Below are positions 22,248-29,080 of a DNA stretch of 38,917 nt, piece by piece. The stretch comes from a virus. The stretch covers positions 1-38,917 of the IMG/VR virus record IMGVR_UViG_3300045927_000279. One strand, written 5' to 3'. Within the stretch, counting starts at the first letter, position 1, and every line of letters starts with the position of its first letter. Made by a program: the position numbers and the translations under genes. Below the pieces are notes generated by a model, which saw only the letters and a list, made by a program, of their open reading frames with translations, ran no database searches and had not been told where the DNA came from.

Positions 22248-23417
22248 AGGCGGCTCCTTGCCTGACAGATGGGAATGGACTCTGTTGCCAGGCGTTGATG
22301 ATGTAGATTGCTGACTCCCAGCCAATAACTGCCTGACATGCTGAGCAATGGCTCGCATGAACAGAGGCGGAACAGCATTGCCAAGTTGTCCCCAGCGTTC
22401 TCCGACTGTTCCGCAGAGATGAAATTGTTCCGGAAAGCTGCTGACGCGCTTGACCTCAGGAATCGTGAGTCGTCGTGTCTTCTCTGGATGACAGCATTGA
22501 CAAGAGGTTCCACGACCATCGTCTTTCAATATCGTTCGCGACGGAAGATCCCAGCGTAGTCGTTTCAAGCCAAACATGGCTTGCCGCGGATGATAGAGAT
22601 GTCCGCTCTCTCCGGCATGCATGCATAGCAGCAAGCGATGACTCAGCGTGCTAGAGGGATAGCAGGCTTCACGGATGTCTTCAGGACTATTCCGCACATT
22701 ATGAAGAGCAACACGAAGCGTCAGCGGAACATGCAAGGCACAGGGATGTATTGGCAGTAGATCAAGATCATGACGCATACCAAGAAAGATAACACGTTGA
22801 CGATGTTGCGGTACCTGAAAATACATGACATTCATCAGTCGTGCAGAAACGTGATAACCACTCTCCTTCAAAGCCTGCATCATCTCAGCAAAGATAAGTT
22901 TCATCTTCCCCTGCACCAGGCCAGCAACATTCTCCATCACAAAAACCTTTGGCTGTAATCCTTGTAAGATGCGGACATATTCCTGAAATAAGCTATTCCG
23001 CGGATCATCCAGGCGACGTTTGCCTGCTGTGGAAAATCCCTGACAAGGCGGTGAACCATCCAGCACATCCAGCAGACCAGGCTGCACCCCATATTGCTGA
23101 ACGATCTGCTCTACTGTCAGTGTCGCAATGTCTCCATGATAGACTGGTACAGCAGGAAAGTTTGTCTGAAACGTTTCGACGGCACGGTCATTCCATTCTA
23201 CTGCCAGCAATTCCTTATAACCTGCCATGCTATACCCGAGACTGGAACCTCCACAGCCAGCAAACACACTGATAACTGTTGAAGCATTGACTGCACGTGG
23301 TGCCACATGCGCCTGCCACGCCTCGTCTAATAGCTGCTGGTAGGCTTTATTTCGGCCAGCGATGATGGCAGGATGGACATTCGAGGTATTCAACTTCCTG
23401 TGCAATGCTTTCATCAT
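22059..23417 (-). CDS. DNA (cytosine-5) methyltransferase with fused ParB remnant
   Basis: 452 residues. C5-MTase motifs: I SVFAGCGGSSLGYSMAGY (50-67), IV GSPPCQGFS with catalytic Cys125, VI ENVAGL (162), VIII QHRQRV (204), X GNAVPP (347). All are intact, so the enzyme should be active; target sequence unknown. The catalytic part ends near residue 370. The rest runs through a copied ParB start (Met391) and stops at 22059. The start overlaps the ParB gene by 71 bases; ATG 23417 or 23414. It may shield phage DNA from host restriction or replace a lost host methylase. Confidence 0.92.
   Translation of the reverse strand: MMKALHRKLNTSNVHPAIIAGRNKAYQQLLDEAWQAHVAPRAVNASTVISVFAGCGGSSLGYSMAGYKELLAVEWNDRAVETFQTNFPAVPVYHGDIATLTVEQIVQQYGVQPGLLDVLDGSPPCQGFSTAGKRRLDDPRNSLFQEYVRILQGLQPKVFVMENVAGLVQGKMKLIFAEMMQALKESGYHVSARLMNVMYFQVPQHRQRVIFLGMRHDLDLLPIHPCALHVPLTLRVALHNVRNSPEDIREACYPSSTLSHRLLLCMHAGESGHLYHPRQAMFGLKRLRWDLPSRTILKDDGRGTSCQCCHPEKTRRLTIPEVKRVSSFPEQFHLCGTVGERWGQLGNAVPPLFMRAIAQHVRQLLAGSQQSTSSTPGNRVHSHLSGKEPPMPRKARSQPDSPPVEPLALEEVALADLKPHPQNYRDPQEEEAIATVSERHRPGAQAGRQRIF
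22147..22293. repeat. 147-bp direct repeat flanking the methyltransferase, copy A
   Basis: Aligns over its whole length with 23800-23946 in the same orientation, with scattered substitutions. Covers the leader, ribosome site and first ~33 codons of the ParB-like gene. The pair brackets the methyltransferase gene. Confidence 0.88.
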
Positions 23418-23901
23418 ATTCTGGAAATTCTATCTTTGGGAGTATGTCCTGACTTTGCTCAATCAGCGCCGCCAGACTCTCTGCGTCAAATCCTGTACCG
23501 AGCAATCCCCCTGGAGTGTCTGCCAGCCCTTGGAGCAATGCTGCGAGCTGCGTCTCCTGCATGAGAGCCAGTCTGGCCGTTTCATTATCGCCCACCAGCA
23601 ACCTGATGGACTCCTCGTCCTGCGGATCCAGATCCATCCTTCGTACAGGCAAGCTCGGCATGCCGAGCTTTTTGGCGGATTCCACCAGGCCATGGCCGGC
23701 CAGGATGGTGTTGTCTCTCGCAATGACGATGTTTTTATAGACGCCAAAAGTGAGCAGACTGGCTTCCAGGTGCTCGAGCTGGTCTGCGGGATGCTCGCGA
23801 TAGTTCTGCGGATGGGGCTTGAGGTCAGCCAGGGCCACCTCCTCCAGGGCCAGCGGCTCCATGGGAGGCGGGGCAGGCTGCGATCTGGCTTTGCGGGGCA
23901 T
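23347..23901 (-). CDS. ParB/sulfiredoxin-superfamily DNA-binding protein
   Basis: 184 residues from ATG 23901 with CAAGGAG upstream. ParB N-terminal features: VALADLKPHPQNYREHPADQ, LEASLLTFGVYKNIVIARDN, ILAGHGLVESAKKLG and the GDNETARLALM segment. The C-terminus carries a CPSCHHRW zinc knuckle. Stand-alone phage ParB-like proteins are often partnered with DNA methylases, as here, where the methyltransferase overlaps its end by 71 bases. It may act in DNA modification or nicking rather than segregation. No ParA or centromere-like repeat is seen. Confidence 0.88.
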   Translation of the reverse strand: MPRKARSQPAPPPMEPLALEEVALADLKPHPQNYREHPADQLEHLEASLLTFGVYKNIVIARDNTILAGHGLVESAKKLGMPSLPVRRMDLDPQDEESIRLLVGDNETARLALMQETQLAALLQGLADTPGGLLGTGFDAESLAALIEQSQDILPKIEFPEYDESIAQEVEYLECPSCHHRWPK

Positions 23902-23946
23902 ATGGACTCCTTGCCTGACAGGGAGGAATGGGCTATGCTGCCAGGC
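23800..23946. repeat. 147-bp direct repeat flanking the methyltransferase, copy B
   Basis: Partner of 22147-22293; belongs to the intact ParB-like gene and its leader. Recombination between the two would delete the methyltransferase and ParB core. Confidence 0.88.
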
Positions 23947-23979
23947 AAGGATAGAGCAGATGAAGAGAAGGAGCAAGAT

Positions 23980-25701
23980 CTATGCGGCGGTGGTCCAGGT
24001 TAAAATGTCGCAGTAGTGCTCAGATTGCTGGTCCAATCTGGACACTACTGCGAGATTTTTGCCCAGGAGCGCAAACGGCTGGATACGGATCTTGATCTGC
24101 TTCTCTGGCAGGTATTCAATCCGAAGCCGGAGGAGGTTGAGCACATGGATCTGTTCCTCTAACGTCTCCATTCGTGCCAACTCCTCAGCAATCGTCTCCA
24201 GAATCTGGGTATGCTCGGCACGGTGCGCCTGAAGCTGCTGGCCCTGCTCCTCCTGCATCCGCAGGATATGCAGCTGGCTGGTCGCCAGGTCCTGCTCCTT
24301 GGTGAAGCGTCGCTTCTTGGCGGCATACTCGTCGGGACTCTCGCCACCGGCATAGTAGGCGTCCTCCAGCCGCTGGAGTTTGATCGCGGCCTGACGCTGG
24401 ACTTTCTCTAGCCGCTCGCACTCCTCTCGGAAGCCTTTCGATGGCATGGACTGTCCATCGGGCGTTTCCTGGTACAACAGCTCCATGGCTTTCTGGGGAT
24501 CACTGAAACGCGCTTTGACTTCACGCCAGACTGCTGCCTCTAATTTTTTGCCGGACATCTGTCGATGGCACACCTCTGGCGAGGTCGATTGACGATTGCA
24601 GCGATAGTAAATCCGCCCCTGGTGCAGCGTCCCACCCATGCCGACGCCGCAGAGACAGGTAATCCGTCCCTGGCCGAGCAGGTAGGTATGCTTGCGCTGT
24701 TTGGCCGCCACACGTTTATTCCACGCGGCGCGCTCCTGCGCCTGCTCAAAGGTTTCCAGGTCAATAAGTGCCGGGATGGTGACGTGAATCCAGGTCTCTT
24801 CAGGCGTCAGGGCCATGCGAGAAGGCTTGCCATTGGCTTTCCGTTTTGCCACGGTGCGCATCCCATAGACCTGTGTCCCGAGATAGTCCCTATTGCGGAG
24901 AATATGATGCACCGAGGAGCGGCCCCAGCCTGAGAGAGCAGGCTGCCGGCGGGCATAGTTGCGACTCGTGCTAATCGACGGGATTCCTAGAGCATTCAGC
25001 GTCTGCGCAATTTTGTATGCAGGCCAGCCGTCGACGACATACCAGTGAAAGATTTTGACGACAATGGCCGCCTCCTCAGGATGGATCTCATACCAACCGC
25101 GGGTATGTTGTTTGCGCTTGGCCTGATCGTACTGGCTTCCATCCGGCAACAGTTCTTCGACCCAGCGTAAGCCATAGGGAGGTTTTTGTTTTCTAGGGTA
25201 GCCGGCGAGAGCACGATTCCGACGGCCATTTTCCATTCGCTTGAGGATAATGGCATGCTCGTAGTCGGCAAACATCGCCAGCATGCCCAGCATTAAGCGG
25301 TATTCGTCGGTTTCCTGGCCAGGAGGGGTGCCGACTAAGCAGAGTTTTACACCAGAGCGTTGGATTTGCTTCATAAAGGGAAACATCTCGGCGGCATCGC
25401 GTCCCAGGCGGTCAATCCTGGGGACGATGAGAACCTGGATCTTGCCCGTAGGCAGGAGGTCGATCAGATTGTCCAGAGCAGGGCGATGCAGAGATTTGCC
25501 GGTAAAATCGTCCTGGAAAATATGCTCTGGAGCAACGGTCATGCCATAAGTCTCGGCATAGCGGAGACAGTCATTGACCTGGCCCGGAAGAGAGAAGCCT
25601 GGCTGATCGTCTTTCTCTTCCAGGCTTACTCTGGCATAGATGGCAGCGTTGATGTCTGCTTGGGTGGTAGCAGGATGGAGAGTGCGATTCACAGCGGGCA
25701 T
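23980..25701 (-). CDS. int: Large serine integrase
   Basis: 573 residues from ATG 25701 (AAAGGA 12 bases upstream); an ATG at 25749 lacks a site and lies in a hairpin. Resolvase domain: IYARVSLEEK with catalytic Ser26, DDFTGKSLHRPALDNLI, and PRIDRLGRD. Recombinase domain: SSVHHILRNRDYLGTQVYG. Zinc ribbon: Cys349/351/368/378. A long coiled coil (about 425-540) follows. Such enzymes integrate phage DNA at attB without host factors and need a directionality factor to excise. attP should be next to the gene, in 23902-23979 or 25750-25908; no core could be identified without the host. Confidence 0.95.
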   Translation of the reverse strand: MPAVNRTLHPATTQADINAAIYARVSLEEKDDQPGFSLPGQVNDCLRYAETYGMTVAPEHIFQDDFTGKSLHRPALDNLIDLLPTGKIQVLIVPRIDRLGRDAAEMFPFMKQIQRSGVKLCLVGTPPGQETDEYRLMLGMLAMFADYEHAIILKRMENGRRNRALAGYPRKQKPPYGLRWVEELLPDGSQYDQAKRKQHTRGWYEIHPEEAAIVVKIFHWYVVDGWPAYKIAQTLNALGIPSISTSRNYARRQPALSGWGRSSVHHILRNRDYLGTQVYGMRTVAKRKANGKPSRMALTPEETWIHVTIPALIDLETFEQAQERAAWNKRVAAKQRKHTYLLGQGRITCLCGVGMGGTLHQGRIYYRCNRQSTSPEVCHRQMSGKKLEAAVWREVKARFSDPQKAMELLYQETPDGQSMPSKGFREECERLEKVQRQAAIKLQRLEDAYYAGGESPDEYAAKKRRFTKEQDLATSQLHILRMQEEQGQQLQAHRAEHTQILETIAEELARMETLEEQIHVLNLLRLRIEYLPEKQIKIRIQPFALLGKNLAVVSRLDQQSEHYCDILTWTTAA

Positions 25702-25742
25702 GGGGTATGATCCTTTGTGAGGGAGTTTTTTTGGTTCTGGAA

Positions 25743-25784
25743 GGGCCATCTGTTGTGCAACCAGCAGGTGGCCCGCTTTTTTTT
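25743..25784 (+). terminator. Intrinsic-terminator-like hairpin on the plus strand
   Basis: Arms 25743-25752 and 25765-25774 pair over 10 bases (one G-T), followed by GC and eight T's (25777-25784). It terminates rightward transcription arriving antisense to the integrase gene. It lies in the integrase leader on the other strand, where it would also form an mRNA hairpin. Confidence 0.65.
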
Positions 25785-25829
25785 GCCTCCGACCTCTACG
25801 ACTTCTTTGTTCCTCTTCATTATCCTGTA

Positions 25830-25865
25830 TTTCCCTACTGTTTTCTAGTAAAATTTCTTATAATA
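25830..25865 (+). promoter_or_regulatory. Promoter/operator box 1, upstream of XRE gene
   Basis: -10 TATAAT at 25859-25864, 17 bases after a weak -35 TACTGT (25836-25841), 45 bases before the XRE gene. The 36-base box matches 26205-26240 at 28 of 36 positions, including TTTCCCT, GTTTT and TAGTAAAATTT in the same register. The conserved spacer core is probably the operator of the XRE protein. Confidence 0.7.
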
Positions 25866-25908
25866 GAGAGGAGACACCCGTCACCACTAGCGCGGAGGAA
25901 GGCACCTC

Positions 25909-26184
25909 ATGATGGTATTCGCAGCAGACCAGAGAAGGCGCGGAGGGAGGCCTGAGGGCACGCCGAATAAAGCGCCAGAGGGTCCTGATACAGCTCTTTC
26001 TGTCAATGCCAGGAAGCTCCTGACCCTGAGACGACAGCATCACCTGACGCAACGCCAGATAGCAGAATTACTCCTGGTCAAGACAGATACGGTCTCGAAA
26101 TGGGAGCGCGATGCGATCAATGTGCCTGATCGTGTCGTCAAACTCGCAGAGAGGCTGTTGGCCAAGAAGAAAAAAACCTCGTGA
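25909..26184 (+). CDS. XRE-family HTH regulator
   Basis: 91 residues. A basic N-terminal arm (RRRGGRPEGTPNKAPEG) leads into a helix-turn-helix, LLTLRRQHHLTQRQIAELLL with VKTDTVSKWERDAINVP recognition helix, and a lysine-rich end. ATG ATG follows GGAGGAAGG; either Met fits. The arm is an AT-hook-like or nuclear-hook style 'GGRPEGTPNK' seen in several bacterial HTH proteins. It is transcribed from a box that recurs before the next gene, suggesting that it controls both itself and that gene. Confidence 0.85.
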   Translation: MMVFAADQRRRGGRPEGTPNKAPEGPDTALSVNARKLLTLRRQHHLTQRQIAELLLVKTDTVSKWERDAINVPDRVVKLAERLLAKKKKTS

Positions 26185-26204
26185 AAGCCCATTTTTTCTC
26201 GCTA

Positions 26205-26240
26205 TTTCCCTTGAGTTTTATAGTAAAATTTACGATAACA
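26205..26240 (+). promoter_or_regulatory. Promoter/operator box 2, upstream of coiled-coil gene
   Basis: -35 TTGAGT (26211-26216), 17-base spacer, -10 GATAAC (26234-26239). The spacer core TAGTAAAATTT and flanks match the box at 25830-25865 at 28 of 36 positions. Start codon of the next gene is 50 bases downstream. Confidence 0.65.
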
Positions 26241-26289
26241 TATACGTGACGCGGCGATGGTCGCTGCGACAAGGCAAGAGGAGAGACGG

Positions 26290-26538
26290 ATGACACAGAA
26301 TGAGATGGAGCAGATGTTGCAAGCCCTGGGCGGTTTTGCCACGCGGCAACAGCAGCTCAATGAACAGTTCGGTCAGCTGGCCATCGCGCAGCAAGCATTC
26401 AACGCGCAGGTCGTGGCGCAGACCGGCCAGCTCACGCTGAGCCTGGGCCGCATCGAGGCCCGGCTGCAGTCGATGGACGAGACGCTCAAGGGGCTGCTGC
26501 CCCAGCGGCGTACCAACGGCGGCACGCAGAGCGCCTAA
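26290..26538 (+). CDS. Small coiled-coil protein
   Basis: 82 residues from ATG 26290 (AGAGGAGAG upstream), MTQNEMEQMLQALGGFATRQ at the start. Nearly all helical with heptad-like Leu/Ala/Gln spacing, a long coiled coil to about residue 70, then QRRTNGGTQSA. Resembles the small coiled-coil proteins often placed beside phage regulators; no family assigned. It has its own copy of the promoter/operator box. Confidence 0.75.
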   Translation: MTQNEMEQMLQALGGFATRQQQLNEQFGQLAIAQQAFNAQVVAQTGQLTLSLGRIEARLQSMDETLKGLLPQRRTNGGTQSA

Positions 26539-26547
26539 AACCGCAAC

Positions 26548-26585
26548 GCCCTCCTGAGGGGACTTGGCAGAACACTCAGGAGGGC
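26548..26585 (+). other. 11-bp perfect hairpin after the coiled-coil gene
   Basis: Arms GCCCTCCTGAG (26548-26558) and CTCAGGAGGGC (26575-26585) are perfect inverted repeats with a 16-base loop, but no T-tract follows. It may attenuate transcription, protect the mRNA end or mark a processing site. Confidence 0.6.
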
Positions 26586-26603
26586 ATCAAGTCACTCACC
26601 TAG

Positions 26604-27215
26604 ATGAATAGGATGCATGACTCTATGGAGACTGTAACATATTTTGCTGATTCGCATACACTCGCCTTTGACGCAGCTCTCAGGGATGCCCTGGTGGAGC
26701 TGCCCGCCATGCGTGACCTCTCCAGGGCTGGCAAGGGCCTGGTGATGGCGCTCAATGGCTTGGTGACACGCCAGAGTGACACCATCGCTCTGGTACGCAG
26801 CCAGACAGATCCTGAGATGGTCTACCAGGTCCATAGTCGTGGCGGTTGTGACTGCCAGGATGCCCAGCGGCTGCGCCGACGCTACCCGGATGGCTCTGTC
26901 GGCCAGCGGGCCTGTAAGCACTGGTATGCGTCAGTGCTGATGGCCTGTGCTCATATCAACTTGACCATCAAAGGCTATAGACCGCAAGCTGATCCTCTGT
27001 GGTATCCCGCTGTGGCATTGGATGAGGAACATTATGGCATGTCAGGCTTTGCCACGGAAAATGCGGACGGTTCCTGGTGGTTTGAGTTTCACAACCGTGC
27101 AGGAGGGTATTATACGGATGTGACGAGCTTGGAGCTGTGGGAAAGGACGCCTGTCCACCAGACGCAGTGGACAGGGGAGGTGAGAGGCTGGGAAAGGTGG
27201 TTGCAGGGACACTAG
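26604..27215 (+). CDS. SWIM zinc-finger protein
   Basis: 203 residues. Cys82-x-Cys84 ... Cys104-x-His106 (GGCDCQDAQR ... QRACKHWYAS) is the SWIM pattern CxCx(n)CxH, which binds DNA or protein. An aromatic C-terminal domain follows (DGSWWFEFHNRAGGYYTDV). Three in-frame starts are close (26604, 26613, 26625); an AGGA suits 26625 best, the longest is listed. It belongs to the XRE-controlled operon. SWIM proteins occur with replication or transposition genes; a specific role is not evident. Confidence 0.82.
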   Translation: MNRMHDSMETVTYFADSHTLAFDAALRDALVELPAMRDLSRAGKGLVMALNGLVTRQSDTIALVRSQTDPEMVYQVHSRGGCDCQDAQRLRRRYPDGSVGQRACKHWYASVLMACAHINLTIKGYRPQADPLWYPAVALDEEHYGMSGFATENADGSWWFEFHNRAGGYYTDVTSLELWERTPVHQTQWTGEVRGWERWLQGH

Positions 27216-27285
27216 CTGTCACGCTGGGCTGCTCCATGGGGGGCAGCCTGCTCCCATATCTCTCTGCCTGTGAAGGAATGTTGCC

Positions 27286-27705
27286 ATGACCGAAGTGAGC
27301 CATAACAGCCCCCGCCCCTACCTGGCCACAGTGCCCCCTGCGGAGTCAAAGGCTGAGCCGCTCGACTACCCCCAGAGTACCCTGAGTTTCAAGCTACGGC
27401 TCGGTGACGTGGAGATGAGCTGGACCCTGCGTGGTGACGACGCGGACGTGGCCCAGCGGCTCCCCAGGGCGCTCGCCACGATCCGCCAGCTGCAGGCCAA
27501 GGGCAGCCTGCCTGCTCCTGCGGAGGCTGCCAGCTCGCCTGCGACTGCTGCGGCTCCACAGCCACCCCTGGAGGAACGGCCTGACTGGTGTAGCATCCAT
27601 GGGATCTCCATGCGGCAGCAGGCCAATGCCCAGGGCTCCTGGTGGAGCCACCGGCTGCCTGAGGGCGGTTTCTGCAAGGGCAAGCGCAAGCGAGCAGGAG
27701 CCTAG
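27286..27705 (+). CDS. Zinc-binding hypothetical protein
   Basis: 139 residues from ATG 27286 (GAAGGAA upstream). N-terminal part is beta-rich (STLSFKLRLGDVEMSWTLRG), the middle is an Ala/Pro/Ser linker, and the end has Cys-x-x-His ... Cys (DWCSIHGISM ... GGFCKGKRKR), likely a small zinc knuckle. The last gene of the plus operon, it ends inside the arm of the terminator. Not recognised. Confidence 0.75.
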   Translation: MTEVSHNSPRPYLATVPPAESKAEPLDYPQSTLSFKLRLGDVEMSWTLRGDDADVAQRLPRALATIRQLQAKGSLPAPAEAASSPATAAAPQPPLEERPDWCSIHGISMRQQANAQGSWWSHRLPEGGFCKGKRKRAGA

Positions 27706-27765
27706 CCTGCTGCTGGACAGGGCCTGCTTTCCATCTCGTGTAAAGATGGTCAGCAGGCTTTTTTT
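27704..27765 (+). terminator. Intrinsic terminator of the XRE/SWIM operon
   Basis: Arms AGCCTGCTG (27704-27712) and CAGCAGGCT (27751-27759) enclose a second small stem (CCATC/GATGG), followed by seven T's (27759-27765). It ends rightward transcription just at the 3' end of the convergent repressor gene. Confidence 0.85.
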
Positions 27766-28123
27766 ATGCCTCTCCTGCTGGCTGCTCCTCTCTATAGACC
27801 TGCACTTGCTGCTCCAGCGCCTGAAGATCGGTCACGAGAGATCGGAGGCGCTGGATGAGGTCTGGAGAAACAGACAGCGTCGCTCTCTCGCTGCGTAGGA
27901 GAGCTTCCATGGCATCTTCTAAGCCTAGCAGCGTGATAGCATTGATGGGTATCCCTTCAACAACCTGCTGTATAAGGTCGAGTGACCAGGGGTATTTCCC
28001 GCGTTCAAGCCGTGACCAAATCCCTTGTGTCACCCCACAGCGTTGGGCTATCACCGCCTGGGTGACTTTTTCCTCCTTCCGCAACCGACGCAAGAAGCGG
28101 CCAATTTCCTGAGCAGTCCTCAT
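27764..28123 (-). CDS. CI-like XRE repressor
   Basis: 119 residues. N-terminal HTH, about 1-65: FLRRLRKEEKVTQAVIAQRC GV-TQGIWSRLERGKYPWS. A C-terminal helical/coiled region (PDLIQRLRSLVTDLQALEQQ) probably dimerises. No LexA-type protease domain, so not RecA-cleavable by the usual route. It is transcribed divergently from a Cro-like gene across a 260-base AT-rich region, the layout of a lysis-lysogeny switch. Confidence 0.8.
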   Translation of the reverse strand: MRTAQEIGRFLRRLRKEEKVTQAVIAQRCGVTQGIWSRLERGKYPWSLDLIQQVVEGIPINAITLLGLEDAMEALLRSERATLSVSPDLIQRLRSLVTDLQALEQQVQVYREEQPAGEA

Positions 28124-28383
28124 ACAGAGCCTGCCGCATGTGGATGGGATACAGCCGTAAAACGATGTACGAGAGCCACGCGATTTCGCACACTCAAAAA
28201 AAAAATCTCTCTTTGCTCAATTAATTTCTAAGTTTATTCAATTTTTGTCTATAAGAGTAACTAATTAAAAGCCTAATAAATACCAAGAGTTATCAAAAAA
28301 TATCCTTTACTTGTATAAAAAATTCACTATTATACCCAAATAAGATAAAGTTCTTTTCTTGAAGCCTCGCAAGGAGTCGCTGT
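28124..28383. promoter_or_regulatory. Lysogeny-switch intergenic region
   Basis: 260 AT-rich bases between divergent XRE genes, the most AT-rich intergenic stretch in the window. Rightward promoter candidate: TTTACT (28306-28311), 16-base spacer, TATTAT (28328-28333). A run of ten A's lies near 28196-28205. A leftward promoter must be here but no box stands out. Repeated TAATAA/TTATAC-type motifs may be operators; none is certain. Confidence 0.7.
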
Positions 28384-28596
28384 ATGGCATCTCTGAAAGA
28401 ACTCCGGTTCACTCGTGGCTTTGTGCAACGCGATCTGGCTACTCTCCTGCAAGTCAAACCTTCCACGATCTCCAATTGGGAAAATGGCATCTGTCAACCC
28501 TCCATGGCCAATCGTCTGAAGATGAAAAAGAAGCTTGGCCTCTCATTAGAGGAGATTCTGCGTATGTTTCCTCTCGAACCTCCACAAAGTGCCTAA
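28384..28596 (+). CDS. Cro-like XRE regulator
   Basis: 70 residues, MASLKELRFTRGFVQRDLAT then VKPSTISNWENGICQPS, a compact single HTH domain with no further domain. AAGGAG precedes the ATG. It faces the CI-like repressor and heads the early operon, which fits a Cro role in committing to lytic growth. It could also be an activator; operators were not resolved. Confidence 0.82.
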   Translation: MASLKELRFTRGFVQRDLATLLQVKPSTISNWENGICQPSMANRLKMKKKLGLSLEEILRMFPLEPPQSA

Positions 28597-28647
28597 GCCG
28601 TTCATACCGTTCAGTGGCAATGACAGGGCTGTGAGCGGAGGTGTGTC

Positions 28648-28911
28648 ATGACCAACGTGTTCCTGGACCATGGAGCGTGTCAGCCCGTACCGCGCGCCAC
28701 CATGCTGGAGGAGGTGGCCTATGAGCTGCACCAGCGCGATCGGGTCTATCCCAGGCTGGCGAAGCTGGGCCGAGTGTCCCAGGCCGAACTGGAGCGGCAC
28801 GACGGTGCCATGGTCAGCGTGCTGCGGTTCCTCCAGCGGTGGGGCCAGCTGGAGCTGTTTGCTGAGGAGGGCCAGCATGCCCGCCAAACCATCCACAACC
28901 CGATCCCGTAA
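28648..28911 (+). CDS. Early protein, function unknown
   Basis: 87 residues from ATG 28648 with GGAGG upstream: VFLDHGACQPVPRATMLEEV, YELHQRDRVYPRLAKLGRVS, a helical region then GQLELFAEEGQH. It looks like a compact DNA-binding or adaptor protein with helix-turn-helix-like spacing (YPRLAKLGRVSQAELERHDG), but I cannot name it. It overlaps the next gene by 35 bases. Confidence 0.7.
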   Translation: MTNVFLDHGACQPVPRATMLEEVAYELHQRDRVYPRLAKLGRVSQAELERHDGAMVSVLRFLQRWGQLELFAEEGQHARQTIHNPIP

Positions 28912-29080
28912 AGCCAGGCCGAGACCACCTGCGCCGCTGGCTGTGGTGGAGGTCGAGGAGGGCTACTGGACTCCCCCGACGCCAGAGGAGTGGGAGTCTC
29001 TCCGGTGGTTTCAGGCCAGGATCACCGCTGCGCTGGCACGCAAATACCCCCCACATGCTCAGGAGGAGCAATCTGCATGA
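28877..29080 (+). CDS. Small early protein preceding the replication ATPase
   Basis: 67 residues from ATG 28877 (GAGGAGG upstream), with a basic/proline-rich N-terminus (MPAKPSTTRSRKARPRPPAP) and a helical end WESLRWFQARITAALARKYP. The stop overlaps the ATPase start as ATGA, so the two are translationally coupled. Not recognised; may assist loading of the ATPase. Confidence 0.65.
   Translation: MPAKPSTTRSRKARPRPPAPLAVVEVEEGYWTPPTPEEWESLRWFQARITAALARKYPPHAQEEQSA

Noticed and set aside
22052-22519. 155-residue minus-strand frame overlapping the methyltransferase end
   Set aside because: Different frame from the methyltransferase motifs and from the ParB copy; no support for translation.
23347-23901. 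ParABS partition system
   Set aside because: The ParB-like gene has no ParA partner and no parS-like repeats nearby.
25742-25908. Phage attachment site (attP)
   Set aside because: Serine-integrase attP sites lie near the gene, but no core or inverted arm could be recognised without a host junction.
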